A DNA stretch of 64,000 nucleotides, taken from Peptoniphilus raoultii (GTDB lineage: Bacteria > Bacillota > Clostridia > Tissierellales > Peptoniphilaceae). A program made the position numbers and the translations under genes. This document shows positions 41,840 through 50,702 of this stretch, piece by piece. The notes below the pieces were generated by a model. The model was not told the origin of the DNA. It ran no database searches and saw only the letters and a program-made list of their open reading frames with translations. Where the stretch lies: NCBI RefSeq assembly GCF_900099555.1, contig NZ_FMWM01000002.1, positions 124,001 through 188,000 on the forward strand, written 5' to 3'. The number at the start of each line of letters is the position of its first letter. Within the stretch, counting starts at the first letter, position 1.

Positions 41840-42256
41840 TTGAGCAAGATAATAATGGACTTTTTTAAATTAGAAACAATAGACTCTATTCCCACTGGCA
41901 ATATTCCTGCTGTCTTGAATTTAGTTGATGACAAATATTTAGAAGTAATGGCGAGAAATCACAAAATTGACTTTGACAATCTTTCCCTTGATGACATAAA
42001 AAAAGACCTTCATAAGGCCATAAATAATAATTTTAAGGATATACTTTTGACATTTAATAAAAGTGAATTAAAATCCTTTAACGAATTTTATCAAGGAATT
42101 GTTGATTATTCAGATGAAATGGTCTACATAAATTTGAAAAAATTTGTTTCTTTAGGCTTTATTTTTTTATTTCTTTCAAAAAACGGAGGATATTTTGACT
42201 TTGTCATGCCCGATGAATTAATTGTTAAATTTGAAGACCTATTAAGAAATTCATAA
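41840..42256 (+). CDS. Hypothetical protein
   Basis: I do not recognise this ~138-residue protein. It is mostly helical, with acidic and hydrophobic stretches, and without signal peptide or clear membrane helix (FIFLFLS near residue 112 is short). A GAGGTG site lies 6 bases before the TTG at 41840, so TTG is chosen over the GTG at 41831 that lies within that site. It is divergent from pta and has its own promoter element. Confidence 0.55.
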   Translation: MSKIIMDFFKLETIDSIPTGNIPAVLNLVDDKYLEVMARNHKIDFDNLSLDDIKKDLHKAINNNFKDILLTFNKSELKSFNEFYQGIVDYSDEMVYINLKKFVSLGFIFLFLSKNGGYFDFVMPDELIVKFEDLLRNS

Positions 42257-42330
42257 AAAAATTTTAGAAATATAAAGGCACATATTTTCAAGCCGTATTA
42301 AGGAAAAAATTAAAAAATAAATAAAAATAG

Positions 42331-42358
42331 GAGGGACATCCATAAGGGACAGTCCCTC
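42331..42358. repeat. REP-like hairpin, copy 2
   Basis: GAGGGAC (42331-42337) pairs with GTCCCTC (42352-42358), with AAGGGACA in the loop arm. The outer base pairs differ from copy 1 in a paired way (G-C here, T-A there). Confidence 0.5.
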
Positions 42359-42418
42359 TTAAAAATATCCTATATCCCCCTCCAAATCAAAAAATTAAAC
42401 TGAAAAATTTTAGTATAA

Positions 42419-43012
42419 TTAATTTTCCATTTTCGTATCAGAAAAACTCAAGGTCAAAACTTCATAAATATGGCCATCTTTGGCTTTTATATCTTTAAAT
42501 TTTTTTATATCGCTTGAAGAATAAACTTCTTTAGAAGGCCCTATCTCTTCAAAAATGAGGTTGTAGCTTTCTCCAAGTTTTATGCCATGAATTTCTTGGT
42601 TTGAGCTTCTTATTATGGCATTTCCCATTTTTAAATTACCATCAGGAGCTTTATTTCTTGCAATTCTAATTGTTGAATTATCTGTTGCAATTATATAAAA
42701 ATCTTCATTTACTCCAACAGCAAATTTGAAAATCCTCCTTGTCTTTAACTTGTCTAAATTATTCTCCACTCGACCAAAAATAGTTTCATTCCCATTTTCA
42801 ATGTTATAAATTTTGAAAGAAAATGATCTTGCCTCTTCCGGTAAATTTACTTCATAAAAATTTAAAGAAGGTAGAATACCTTGATAGATTTTTACTTTTT
42901 GAGCATCTGTAATATTTCTGTCTGTGCTGATATTATATTCTTTTGCCTTTTCTTTTTCTTGGCAAGAAGTTAAAAATAAAAAAGTGACAAATAAAATTAT
43001 TATTTTTTTCAT
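42419..43012 (-). CDS. Lipoprotein of unknown function
   Basis: This 197-residue protein has a short lipoprotein signal (lipobox Cys17, LTSC) and an AGGTGAT site before the ATG. The rest looks like a beta-rich extracytoplasmic domain: alternating hydrophobic strands (SFSFKIYNI, FYIIATDNSTIRIAR) and few cysteines. I do not recognise the family. It has no operon partner. Confidence 0.65.
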   Translation of the reverse strand: MKKIIILFVTFLFLTSCQEKEKAKEYNISTDRNITDAQKVKIYQGILPSLNFYEVNLPEEARSFSFKIYNIENGNETIFGRVENNLDKLKTRRIFKFAVGVNEDFYIIATDNSTIRIARNKAPDGNLKMGNAIIRSSNQEIHGIKLGESYNLIFEEIGPSKEVYSSSDIKKFKDIKAKDGHIYEVLTLSFSDTKMEN

Positions 43013-43030
43013 AAATCACCTATGTAAAAA

Positions 43031-43046
43031 GCAGGCCTATGCCCGC
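43031..43046 (-). terminator. Intrinsic terminator of the FabG-like gene
   Basis: GCAGGC pairs with GCCCGC with one G-U pair, followed on the minus strand by five T residues. Confidence 0.65.
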
Positions 43047-43065
43047 CATGTTTTAAAAATCTAAA

Positions 43066-43785
43066 TTATAGAGTAAGTCCACCGTCTATAACTAGAGTTT
43101 GTCCTTGAATATAATTTGCTTCTTCTGAACATAGGAAATAAATTCCATTTGCAATTTCATCAACTGTTCCAAATCTCTTCATTGGAATTTGATTTGTGTA
43201 CATATCTTCAAGTCCCTTTGTCATTCCGCTTACAATAAATCCAGGAGCAACTGCATTTACATTAATGCCCTTTCTTCCAAATTCACGTGCCCAAGTTTTT
43301 GTCATGCCCATAACAGCAGCCTTTGATGCAACGTAGTTAACTTGTCCGAAAGTTCCCATAATTCCTGATACTGATGCAATAGAAACAATTTTTCCTGATT
43401 CTACTTTTAACATTTCTGTTCCGACAAGTTTTGTCATATAAAATACAGCAGTTAAATTCAAATCAATAACTGCCTTGAAATTTTCTTCTGTCATTTTTAC
43501 TGTAGATGCATCTCTAATCATACCAGCATTATTTACAAGAATATCAATTTTTCCGTATTTGTCTAAAGTTTCTTTAACAAGTCTTTCACATTCTTCATAG
43601 TGAACAATGTCAGCCTTAACTTTTTGAATTTCAACATCATAATCCTTAAGAGTTTCAATGATGGCATCAACTTTAGCTTCATTTCTGTATTGAAGGGTTA
43701 AATTTACTCCTTCTTTGGCAAATTTTCTAGCAATAGCTCCACCAATATCTCCTGATGCTCCTGTAATTAAAACATTTTTTTTCAT
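43066..43785 (-). CDS. fabG: 3-oxoacyl-ACP reductase (FabG-type SDR)
   Basis: This 239-residue short-chain dehydrogenase has the NADPH loop GASGDIGGAI, the NNAG motif and the catalytic Ser-Tyr-Lys (SVSG with YVASKAA). It ends with the GQTLVIDGGLTL segment of FabG. The enzyme reduces 3-oxoacyl-ACP in fatty-acid synthesis, or acetoacetyl-CoA in the close PhaB relatives. It stands alone rather than in a fab cluster, so the CoA-level role cannot be ruled out. Confidence 0.85.
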   Translation of the reverse strand: MKKNVLITGASGDIGGAIARKFAKEGVNLTLQYRNEAKVDAIIETLKDYDVEIQKVKADIVHYEECERLVKETLDKYGKIDILVNNAGMIRDASTVKMTEENFKAVIDLNLTAVFYMTKLVGTEMLKVESGKIVSIASVSGIMGTFGQVNYVASKAAVMGMTKTWAREFGRKGINVNAVAPGFIVSGMTKGLEDMYTNQIPMKRFGTVDEIANGIYFLCSEEANYIQGQTLVIDGGLTL

Positions 43786-43943
43786 AAATTTTACTTCCTT
43801 TCCTTTTTAATTTATTTTAATGTAAAAATTATAGCCTATTTTAATTTAATTATATATTAAAGCTAAAATTTTTTAAATAAGTACTTAACTATACTCTCTA
43901 AAATATTATTACCCAATCAAAAATTTATTTCACTTAATTTATC

Positions 43944-44708
43944 CTAAAATTTAATTTTTTCCTTGGCAAAAATTAAGGCTTCTTCAATCATGGGCATAAT
44001 TAGTTGGTGGGTCGTCAAATCAAATCTATCAAAATTTAAAAGTTCTTTATTTTTATAAATTTTCTTTAATTCATTTGCACATCTTTCTTCCACATCTGGA
44101 TTTATAATTTTATCTTCATCACCATTAAATAAAACAAGGGGCCTATCTATAAAATTTTCCTTATTTTTCATGGGATTGACTTCTAAAAGATAGTCTTTAA
44201 TTTTCTTTATACTTTCAAAATCATCTTCATTTTTATCTATTGACTGATTTACAAGATATTCATAATCAATAATTCCATTATAGATAAAGGCAATTTTAAA
44301 GTCTTTGTGGATATTATAAATGCAAGCACTTGAAATTGCTCCCATAGAATGGCCCGCTATTCCAATTTCTCCCTTATAATTTTCCTTTATATAAGATAAA
44401 AGGTCTTGGCTTTCCTTTAAATTTTTATAGATACATTCTAAAAAATAAGACCCTCTCCTTGGATCATTATCGTAATCTAATTTGCCCCTTCTTCCATGGT
44501 GAATTGCATCAGGAAGAAAAACCCTGTAACCGTAGGATGCAAAAATATTGCCCCTAAAAATTTGACCCTTGGCATCTGATGACCAGCCATGATAAAAAAT
44601 AATATTTTTTGTATTGTCATTAGCATTTATAGGTTCAATCATATAAAGAGGAATTTCATTTATCTCAAGCTCACTAATATTTGAAAAATCCATTTTTAAG
44701 TATTTCAT
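43944..44708 (-). CDS. Alpha/beta hydrolase
   Basis: This ~254-residue alpha/beta hydrolase has the oxyanion segment YHGWSSD, the nucleophile elbow GHSMGA and a later FNGDEDKIINPD region carrying the acid. Near the C-terminus the catalytic histidine is probably that in DLTTHQL. Such enzymes cleave esters or peptides, and the substrate is unknown. ATG 44708 is chosen because it follows AGGAG at a spacing of 11. A GTG at 44720 abuts that site. Confidence 0.8.
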   Translation of the reverse strand: MKYLKMDFSNISELEINEIPLYMIEPINANDNTKNIIFYHGWSSDAKGQIFRGNIFASYGYRVFLPDAIHHGRRGKLDYDNDPRRGSYFLECIYKNLKESQDLLSYIKENYKGEIGIAGHSMGAISSACIYNIHKDFKIAFIYNGIIDYEYLVNQSIDKNEDDFESIKKIKDYLLEVNPMKNKENFIDRPLVLFNGDEDKIINPDVEERCANELKKIYKNKELLNFDRFDLTTHQLIMPMIEEALIFAKEKIKF

Positions 44709-44804
44709 AATTTTTTTCACTCCTAAAATTTTTTATGCATTTATTATATATCCAATAATTTTATTCTTTAAATTTTCATTTTTTATTTTAGGTAAATCCA
44801 AAAT

Positions 44805-44833
44805 TTGCATAAATTAATTTATTATTCTATAAT
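44805..44833 (+). promoter_or_regulatory. Promoter of the copper operon
   Basis: TTGCAT (44805-44810) and TATAAT (44828-44833) are 17 bases apart. The CsoR-type operator begins 5 bases downstream. Confidence 0.78.
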
Positions 44834-44837
44834 GATA

Positions 44838-44854
44838 ATACCCCACCGGGGTGT
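44838..44854 (+). promoter_or_regulatory. CsoR-type copper operator
   Basis: ATACCCC-ACC-GGGGTGT is a near-perfect inverted repeat of the CsoR operator type (TACCCC/GGGGTA core) between the -10 and the ribosome binding site. CsoR is encoded in the same operon. Confidence 0.72.
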
Positions 44855-44867
44855 AGGAGGTTAGCAG

Positions 44868-47408
44868 ATGAAAAAAACATTTGATATTTCCGGAATGACT
44901 TGTGCCGCCTGTGCAGCAAATATTGAGCGTGCAGTCAATAAACTTCCAGGAACAAAAACTTGTAATGTTTCACTCTTAACAAATTCTATGAATGTGGAAT
45001 ATGATGAAAATGAATTAAAAACAGAGGAAATTATTTCTTCCATTGATAAAATTGGCTATGGAGCAAAAGAAAAGGGAGAAGAAGGAAAGGAAAAAAATAA
45101 TTTAAGTGACAATTCTCGAGCAGAAAATTTAAAAAATAGATTTATTATTTCCATGGCCTTTTTAATTGTATTAATGTATATTGCCATGGGTCCAATGATT
45201 GGCCTTAAGGTTCCAAATGTTTTAATGACAATGGAAGGCACAGTTTCCTATGCCTTTTTACAGTTTTTACTCGCCCTTCCAATTTTATATGTAAATAGGG
45301 ATTTTTATATTTCCGGCTTCAAGGGTCTAAAAAATTTTGCCCCAAATATGGATTCTTTAATTTTTTTAGGCTCCTTTGCAGCCCTTCTCTACGGAATTTT
45401 AGCAATTTTTAGGATGTCCTACGCCTTGAAAACTGGTGATATGAATCTTTTAATGACCTATCGCCACAATTTATATTTTGAATCTGCAGTTATGATTTTA
45501 ACTTTAATAACCCTTGGCAAATATTTTGAAGAGAGATCAAAAGATAAGACAAAAGATTCTTTAAAATCTCTAATGGATTTGGTCCCAAAAATGGCAAATC
45601 TTGTAATAGACGGAAAAATAATCACACAGAAAGCAAGCGACTTAAAAATCGGCGACATAGTTTTAGTAAAGCCTGGTGAAAAAGTGCCAACTGACGGAAT
45701 AATTGTGGAAGGCGAAGGGTCTATTGACCAGTCCCTTGTGACTGGCGAGTCAATTCCCGTTTTTAAGGAAAAAGGTGATTCTGTCATTTCAGCCTCCATA
45801 AATGGCAACTCAGCTTTTAAGTTTAGGGTGAGTAAAAATCCTGAAGACTCAACAATTTCCCAAATTGTAAATCTTGTGACAGAAGCCAATCAATCTAAAG
45901 CACCAATCGCAAAACTAGCTGACAAAATTTCAGGAATTTTTGTGCCAACAGTTATAATTATTTCCATTTTAACCTTTTCTATTTGGTTTTTATATTCTAA
46001 AGATTTGGAGATGTCCCTTAACTTTGCAATTTCAGTTTTAGTTATTTCCTGTCCATGTGCCCTTGGTCTTGCAACGCCCCTTTCAATTATGGTTGCAACG
46101 GGAGAAAGTGCAAAGAACGGCCTGCTTTTTAAGGATGCAGAAATTTTAGAAAATCTTCATAAGGTAGACACAATTATGCTTGATAAAACTGGCACCATAA
46201 CAATTGGGAAGCCAAAGGTTTCTGATATAATTTCAAATATGGATGAAAAAAAATTTTTGGAAATTGCAAGCGGCCTTGAAAAAAATTCACAGCATCCCCT
46301 TTCCCTTGCCATTACAGATTATGCCATAGAAAATAAAATAAATTCTCTTTCTGTTAATGATTTTAAAGCAGTAACAGGAAGAGGAGTTATGGGAAATATC
46401 CAAGGTAAAAAATACTTGGCGGGAAATATTAATTTTATGGCAGAAAACGACCTTGAAAATATGGCCTTGAAAAAAAAGGCAGAAGAACTTTCAGAGGATG
46501 GAAAAACTGTAATGTATTTTGCTGAAGAAAATAAAATTATTGGACTTATTTCAGTTATTGATCCTCCAAAAGAATCTTCAAAATCTGCCCTTGAAAATTT
46601 AAAGGCCTTGGGATATGAAATTGTAGTTTTAACGGGAGATAATAAAATTACTGCAAGGGCCTTTAAAAAAATTTTAAATATAAATGAAATTTACGGAGAG
46701 CTTATGCCTCAAGATAAAAATCAAATAATTATGGACTATCAGAAAAGAGGAAAAAAAGTTTTAATGGTTGGTGACGGGATTAATGATGCTCCTTCCCTTG
46801 CAAGGGCTGACATTGGCATGGCTGTTGGCGGAGGAACAGATTCTGCCATTGAATCATCAGATGTCGTGTTAATTTCAAAAGACCTTTCTGACATTTCAAA
46901 GGCCATAAAAATTTCAAAAGCAACTATAAAAAATATTAAGGAGAATTTATTTTGGGCTTTCTTTTATAACGCTCTTTGTATTCCTCTTGCCGCAGGATTA
47001 TTTTTCATCCCCTTTGGCATTAAATTAAATCCCATGATTGCAGCAGAGGCCATGTCGTTTTCATCATTTTTTGTAGTTACAAATGCCCTGAGGCTTAAAA
47101 AAATTAACTTAAGGAAAATTTTTAATAAAACTTATGAAAAAAATAATTTTACTATTGAAGAAAAAAATATAGAGAAAAAAGGAGAAGATAATATGAAAAA
47201 ACTTTTAAAAATTGAAGGGATGTCTTGTAATCACTGCGTAAGCCATGTGAAATCAGCCTTAGAAAGCCTTGACGGAGTAAAGTCAGCTGACGTTTCTCTT
47301 GAAAAAAATGAGGCAGAAGTAAGTTTAGAAAAAGATCTAAAGGATAAAGTATTTGAAAAAGCCATTGAAGATGCTGGCTATAAGGTTACACAAATAAATG
47401 AAGGCTGA
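44868..47408 (+). CDS. copA: Copper-exporting P1B-type ATPase with a C-terminal CopZ-like domain
   Basis: This 846-residue protein expels Cu(I). It has an N-terminal HMA domain with the CxxC pair at Cys12/Cys15 (GMTCAACAAN), then eight membrane helices and the CPC ion-site motif (VISCPCALG). The phosphorylation motif is DKTGTIT and the hinge is GDGINDAPS. The last ~71 residues form a second HMA domain with CNHC near 787-790. Such a C-terminal HMA is unusual, because most CopA proteins carry them at the N-terminus. It is preceded by an internal AAGGAG and ATG at 47193, so a free CopZ may also be made. The operon is under a CsoR-type operator. Confidence 0.95.
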   Translation: MKKTFDISGMTCAACAANIERAVNKLPGTKTCNVSLLTNSMNVEYDENELKTEEIISSIDKIGYGAKEKGEEGKEKNNLSDNSRAENLKNRFIISMAFLIVLMYIAMGPMIGLKVPNVLMTMEGTVSYAFLQFLLALPILYVNRDFYISGFKGLKNFAPNMDSLIFLGSFAALLYGILAIFRMSYALKTGDMNLLMTYRHNLYFESAVMILTLITLGKYFEERSKDKTKDSLKSLMDLVPKMANLVIDGKIITQKASDLKIGDIVLVKPGEKVPTDGIIVEGEGSIDQSLVTGESIPVFKEKGDSVISASINGNSAFKFRVSKNPEDSTISQIVNLVTEANQSKAPIAKLADKISGIFVPTVIIISILTFSIWFLYSKDLEMSLNFAISVLVISCPCALGLATPLSIMVATGESAKNGLLFKDAEILENLHKVDTIMLDKTGTITIGKPKVSDIISNMDEKKFLEIASGLEKNSQHPLSLAITDYAIENKINSLSVNDFKAVTGRGVMGNIQGKKYLAGNINFMAENDLENMALKKKAEELSEDGKTVMYFAEENKIIGLISVIDPPKESSKSALENLKALGYEIVVLTGDNKITARAFKKILNINEIYGELMPQDKNQIIMDYQKRGKKVLMVGDGINDAPSLARADIGMAVGGGTDSAIESSDVVLISKDLSDISKAIKISKATIKNIKENLFWAFFYNALCIPLAAGLFFIPFGIKLNPMIAAEAMSFSSFFVVTNALRLKKINLRKIFNKTYEKNNFTIEEKNIEKKGEDNMKKLLKIEGMSCNHCVSHVKSALESLDGVKSADVSLEKNEAEVSLEKDLKDKVFEKAIEDAGYKVTQINEG
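47179..47195 (+). promoter_or_regulatory. copZ: Internal ribosome binding site and ATG for a CopZ-like protein within copA
   Basis: AAGGAG (47179-47184) precedes an in-frame ATG at 47193 with an 8-base spacing. Translation from it would give a 71-residue protein that is a complete HMA copper chaperone. Confidence 0.5.
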
Positions 47409-47667
47409 CAAGGAAAAGCAAATAAAAAAATTAAAAACTGTAAGAGGACAAATTGACGGTCTTATAAAAATGATGGAAGACAATAGATATTGCCTTGACA
47501 TTTCAAATCAACTTATGGCTTCAATTTCTATTTTAAAAAACATAAATAAAGATGTCCTCACCGCCCACTTGGAAGGGTGCGTTAAAGATGCCTATAATAG
47601 TGGAGAGAAAGAAATTGATAAAAAAATAGAAGAAATAAATTCTATAATAGTAAAATTATCTAAATAA
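47398..47667 (+). CDS. csoR: CsoR-family copper-sensing repressor
   Basis: This 89-residue all-helical protein is of the DUF156/CsoR family. The Cu(I) ligand set Cys-His-Cys is present: Cys in RYCLDI near residue 32, His and Cys in HLEGCV near 57-61. CsoR releases its operator when it binds Cu(I). The gene overlaps copA by 11 bases, so both are expressed together. The matching operator lies upstream of copA. Confidence 0.9.
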   Translation: MKADKEKQIKKLKTVRGQIDGLIKMMEDNRYCLDISNQLMASISILKNINKDVLTAHLEGCVKDAYNSGEKEIDKKIEEINSIIVKLSK

Positions 47668-47679
47668 ATTATAAAAAAA

Positions 47680-47712
47680 TTAGGACTTGCCAAAACAAGT
47701 CCTAATTTTTTT
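47680..47712. terminator. Bidirectional intrinsic terminator
   Basis: TTAGGACTTG pairs with CAAGTCCTAA (10 bp) with T-runs on both strands, between the convergent copper operon and the antiporter operon. Confidence 0.88.
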
Positions 47713-47716
47713 AAAT

Positions 47717-48895
47717 TTAAACTTTTCCCTTAATACATCCTGCTCTTTTAAGAGCAATTTTTGCAATAATCGGCCCAACAAGTTCATAGACAATTGTTGC
47801 AGACAAAATAATTGTCCTTATCATTGCTCCGTGAGGGGCAGGAATAATTCTTGTTGCAATAAGAGAAAGACCAATAGCAACCCCAGCTTGGGGCACAAGT
47901 GTAAGCCCAAGATTTTGCTGAACTTCTTTTGAAAATCCAGTCATTTTTGTTGAAATCATTGCACCTATATATTTCCCCAAAACTCTAAAAATTATATATC
48001 CAACACCAATAAGCCCAGCTTCTTTTACTCCCGGCAAATCTAAATCTGCTCCTGACAAGACAAAAAAAGCAATAAAAATTGGCGGCGTTATTGTGCTAAT
48101 AAGTTCTTGATATCTTCTATCAACATTTCCCATATTTGAAATTACAATTCCTGTCATAATTAAAGTTAATAGAGAGGATAGACCCCATTTAATAGATGCT
48201 GATGTCAAAATAAAAATCATTGCCAAAGTTAAAGTCAAAGTTTCTGTGTCGTTTCTTAATTTTTTAGATAATAAAATATAAATTATTCCAGAAACAAAAC
48301 CTAAAATTAAAGCAAGAACAATTTCCTTAACCGGTTCAAAAATCATAGTTGCAAAATTTAAGTCCGCCCCACTCATTAGTGTTGTTGCAATTGAAGAGCA
48401 AACACCAAAGGCCATAATACAAATGGCATCATCAAGGGCAACAACTGGAATTAAAACATCAACAAGTCCTCCATTGGCTTCATATTGTCTAATTACCATA
48501 AGTGTTGCAGCCGGTGCAGTTGCAGATGCAATAGAACCAATTGTTATTGCAAAAGCAAGATCAGTCCTAAAAATTAATAGCATAGCCAAAGTGACAAAAA
48601 TTAAAGCTCCAAGAGCTTCGAAAATTGTAACTATTAAAATTTTAACACCAATTTCTTTTATATCATTAAAATTCATTTCACTGCCAACAGAAAAAGCTAT
48701 AAAAGATAGGGCTACTTGGCTGATTATTTCCATTCCGCTAACAGCATCATTTGGAACAATCCCCAAAATATAAGGCCCAATTATCATTCCTCCAATTAAA
48801 TAACCAGTAACATCAGGAAATTTTACCTTTCCCAAAATTCTAGCAAAAATAAGGCCACTTAAAAAAATGACCGCCAAAAAAAATATTGAATCCAT
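47717..48895 (-). CDS. Cation:proton antiporter (CPA2 family)
   Basis: This 392-residue membrane protein has about 12-13 helices and the CPA2/Kef-NapA fold. The IVPVVALDDAICIMA segment contains the conserved Asp-Asp pair of the ion site. It lacks the cytosolic TrkA-N/RCK domain of Kef channels, and so resembles the Na+/H+ type. It follows 2 bases after the PII-like gene, which suggests that the small protein controls it. Ion choice (Na+ or K+) cannot be told. Confidence 0.88.
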   Translation of the reverse strand: MDSIFFLAVIFLSGLIFARILGKVKFPDVTGYLIGGMIIGPYILGIVPNDAVSGMEIISQVALSFIAFSVGSEMNFNDIKEIGVKILIVTIFEALGALIFVTLAMLLIFRTDLAFAITIGSIASATAPAATLMVIRQYEANGGLVDVLIPVVALDDAICIMAFGVCSSIATTLMSGADLNFATMIFEPVKEIVLALILGFVSGIIYILLSKKLRNDTETLTLTLAMIFILTSASIKWGLSSLLTLIMTGIVISNMGNVDRRYQELISTITPPIFIAFFVLSGADLDLPGVKEAGLIGVGYIIFRVLGKYIGAMISTKMTGFSKEVQQNLGLTLVPQAGVAIGLSLIATRIIPAPHGAMIRTIILSATIVYELVGPIIAKIALKRAGCIKGKV

Positions 48896-48897
48896 TT

Positions 48898-49233
48898 CTA
48901 CTTAGTCAACCCCTCAAAAGAATCTACATCACATGTAAACATAATTCCCACGTTTTCTCTATCTAAATTTCCAACAACCCTTCTTACACAATCCTTAGCA
49001 TCTTCAATTTTATTATCATCTAAAACTAAAAAAATCGTCTTATTGTAAGGTCTGCCAGAATTTATAAACATTTTAAAATAATTCATACCAAGTTCAGGTG
49101 TATATTCTGCTTGAGAAGCAGCAAGGCCTTCAGAAGAAATAATTGTGCCGCCACGAATACCCGTCTTTGCAAATTCCTTTAAAAGTTTTCTAAAATGCTC
49201 TTCATGATTAATTATAATAAATAAAGCTTTCAT
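48898..49233 (-). CDS. PII-like (GlnB-fold) small regulatory protein
   Basis: This 111-residue protein has the beta-alpha-beta pattern and length of PII-like proteins: an opening strand (MKALFIIIN), a helix, GIRGGTIISSEG, and a long loop followed by GIMFTCDVDSFEG. An AGGAGG site precedes it. PII-like proteins bind nucleotides and control transporters. The gene is upstream of and nearly touching the antiporter gene. The PII-like fold is a pattern-based call, and the control of the antiporter is inferred. Confidence 0.62.
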   Translation of the reverse strand: MKALFIIINHEEHFRKLLKEFAKTGIRGGTIISSEGLAASQAEYTPELGMNYFKMFINSGRPYNKTIFLVLDDNKIEDAKDCVRRVVGNLDRENVGIMFTCDVDSFEGLTK

Positions 49234-49384
49234 AAAACCCCTCCTATAAATATTATACTCTTTTTAATTCATAAAAAAAAAATTATATTTTTATAAATAA
49301 TCTTAATACATATAGATTAAAATTTCACTAATTGGATAAACATTAATTGTAAATATTTTTAAATTTATACAAGGAGAAAAAAGA

Positions 49385-50641
49385 ATGAACTTAGAAAATG
49401 CAATGAAATATTTCGGCACTTATACACAGGCAAACAGTGGCGGAGTAGGAACTTTTAAATTTGAATATTTAACCTCTCTAGGGTTTGCTGCCCTTGTCAT
49501 TATTATAGGAAGATTTATAGTTAGTAAGTCAAAACTTTTGCAAAAATATGCAATCCCAGCACCCGTTGTATCGGGAATGATTTTTTCCATAATCGTTGCC
49601 CTTATAAAGACCCTTGGAATTATAGAAATCCAATTTGATGTAGACATAACCAAAGACCTAGCCCAAAATATATTTTTCCTAACAGTTGGTTACGGCTTTT
49701 CCATGAGTTTAATCCATCACGCAGGCGGAAAATTAATGGCAAGAATTGCAATTGGCGCCTGCCTTATTATAACCCTCCAAAATATTGTAGGCCTTGCCCT
49801 TGCAAAAGTGATAAATCTTGATCCCTTTTTAGCCCTTCAATGTTCATCAGCAGGCATGAGCGGAGGAGTAGGAACTGCAGCAGCCATGGGAGAAGTTTTT
49901 AGGGGAATGGGCGCACCAGCTAACGTTTCAGAAGTGGGAATTGCAGCAGGAACTTTAGGAAATGTAATGGGATCCTTAATAGGCGGTCCAGTTGCAGCCT
50001 ATTTAATTTCAAGACACAATTTAAAATCTGATCCAAATGACAAACCTGAATCACAAAAAGATGGATTTATTCAAGAACTTGACGAAGTAAAAATGGTTAA
50101 GGCCTTTGCCCTTGCCCTTTTAATTGGAGCCCTTGGCATGCCAATTTATTTTATCCTTGACAATATACCAGCAATTGAAATGCCAAAATTTATTGGCTGT
50201 CTATTTGCAGGATGTATTGCAAGAAACTTTTTAGAAGCAAGAGATATGAAAACTTACGTCCCAGAAATGAGTGCAATCGAAAGCATGTTTTTAGAATTAT
50301 ATTTAGCATTAGTTTTAATGACAATAGACATTACAAAACTTGTGCCAGTTGCAGGAAAGATGGGAATAATATTACTTGGCCAAGCAATACTAGTTACAAT
50401 CTTTGCAATTTATGTATCCTATAATTTATTCGGAAAAGATTATGGAGCTGCTGTTATGGCATCAGGAAACTGTGGCTGGGCCTGCGGATCAGGACCAAAT
50501 GCCGTTGCAAATATAAAAGCCTGCATGGACACATACGGATACCATCATATTGCGTGGGTAATTTATCCATCCTTTGCAGTATTAATAGATGATATTTATA
50601 ATCCAATTTTGCTGTCAGTCATAGCAAACTTTATAAAATAA
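49385..50641 (+). CDS. gltS: Sodium/glutamate symporter (GltS family)
   Basis: This 418-residue membrane protein has about 12 helices with two inverted halves. The Gly/Ser-rich reentrant segments (SSAGMSGGVGTAAAMG and, in the second half, ASGNCGWACGSGPNAVA) are those of GltS. It imports glutamate with sodium. An AGGAG site precedes the ATG, and a long terminator follows. It fits a glutamate-using anaerobe that keeps a sodium gradient. Confidence 0.9.
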   Translation: MNLENAMKYFGTYTQANSGGVGTFKFEYLTSLGFAALVIIIGRFIVSKSKLLQKYAIPAPVVSGMIFSIIVALIKTLGIIEIQFDVDITKDLAQNIFFLTVGYGFSMSLIHHAGGKLMARIAIGACLIITLQNIVGLALAKVINLDPFLALQCSSAGMSGGVGTAAAMGEVFRGMGAPANVSEVGIAAGTLGNVMGSLIGGPVAAYLISRHNLKSDPNDKPESQKDGFIQELDEVKMVKAFALALLIGALGMPIYFILDNIPAIEMPKFIGCLFAGCIARNFLEARDMKTYVPEMSAIESMFLELYLALVLMTIDITKLVPVAGKMGIILLGQAILVTIFAIYVSYNLFGKDYGAAVMASGNCGWACGSGPNAVANIKACMDTYGYHHIAWVIYPSFAVLIDDIYNPILLSVIANFIK

Positions 50642-50660
50642 TTTATAAAAAATTAAGAGG

Positions 50661-50702
50661 TCATCCTTAAGTAAATAAAATAAGCTTAAGGATGATTTTT
50701 TT
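50661..50702 (+). terminator. Intrinsic terminator of gltS
   Basis: TCATCCTTAAG pairs with CTTAAGGATGA (11 bp), followed by a T-run. Confidence 0.88.

Noticed and set aside
42380-42418. Terminator from the AAAATT/AATTTT pair before the 42419 lipoprotein gene end
   Set aside because: The stem is all A/T and too weak to call.
45458-45889. Minus-strand 143-codon frame inside copA
   Set aside because: Antisense to the catalytic core of CopA and lacks a ribosome site or known motif.
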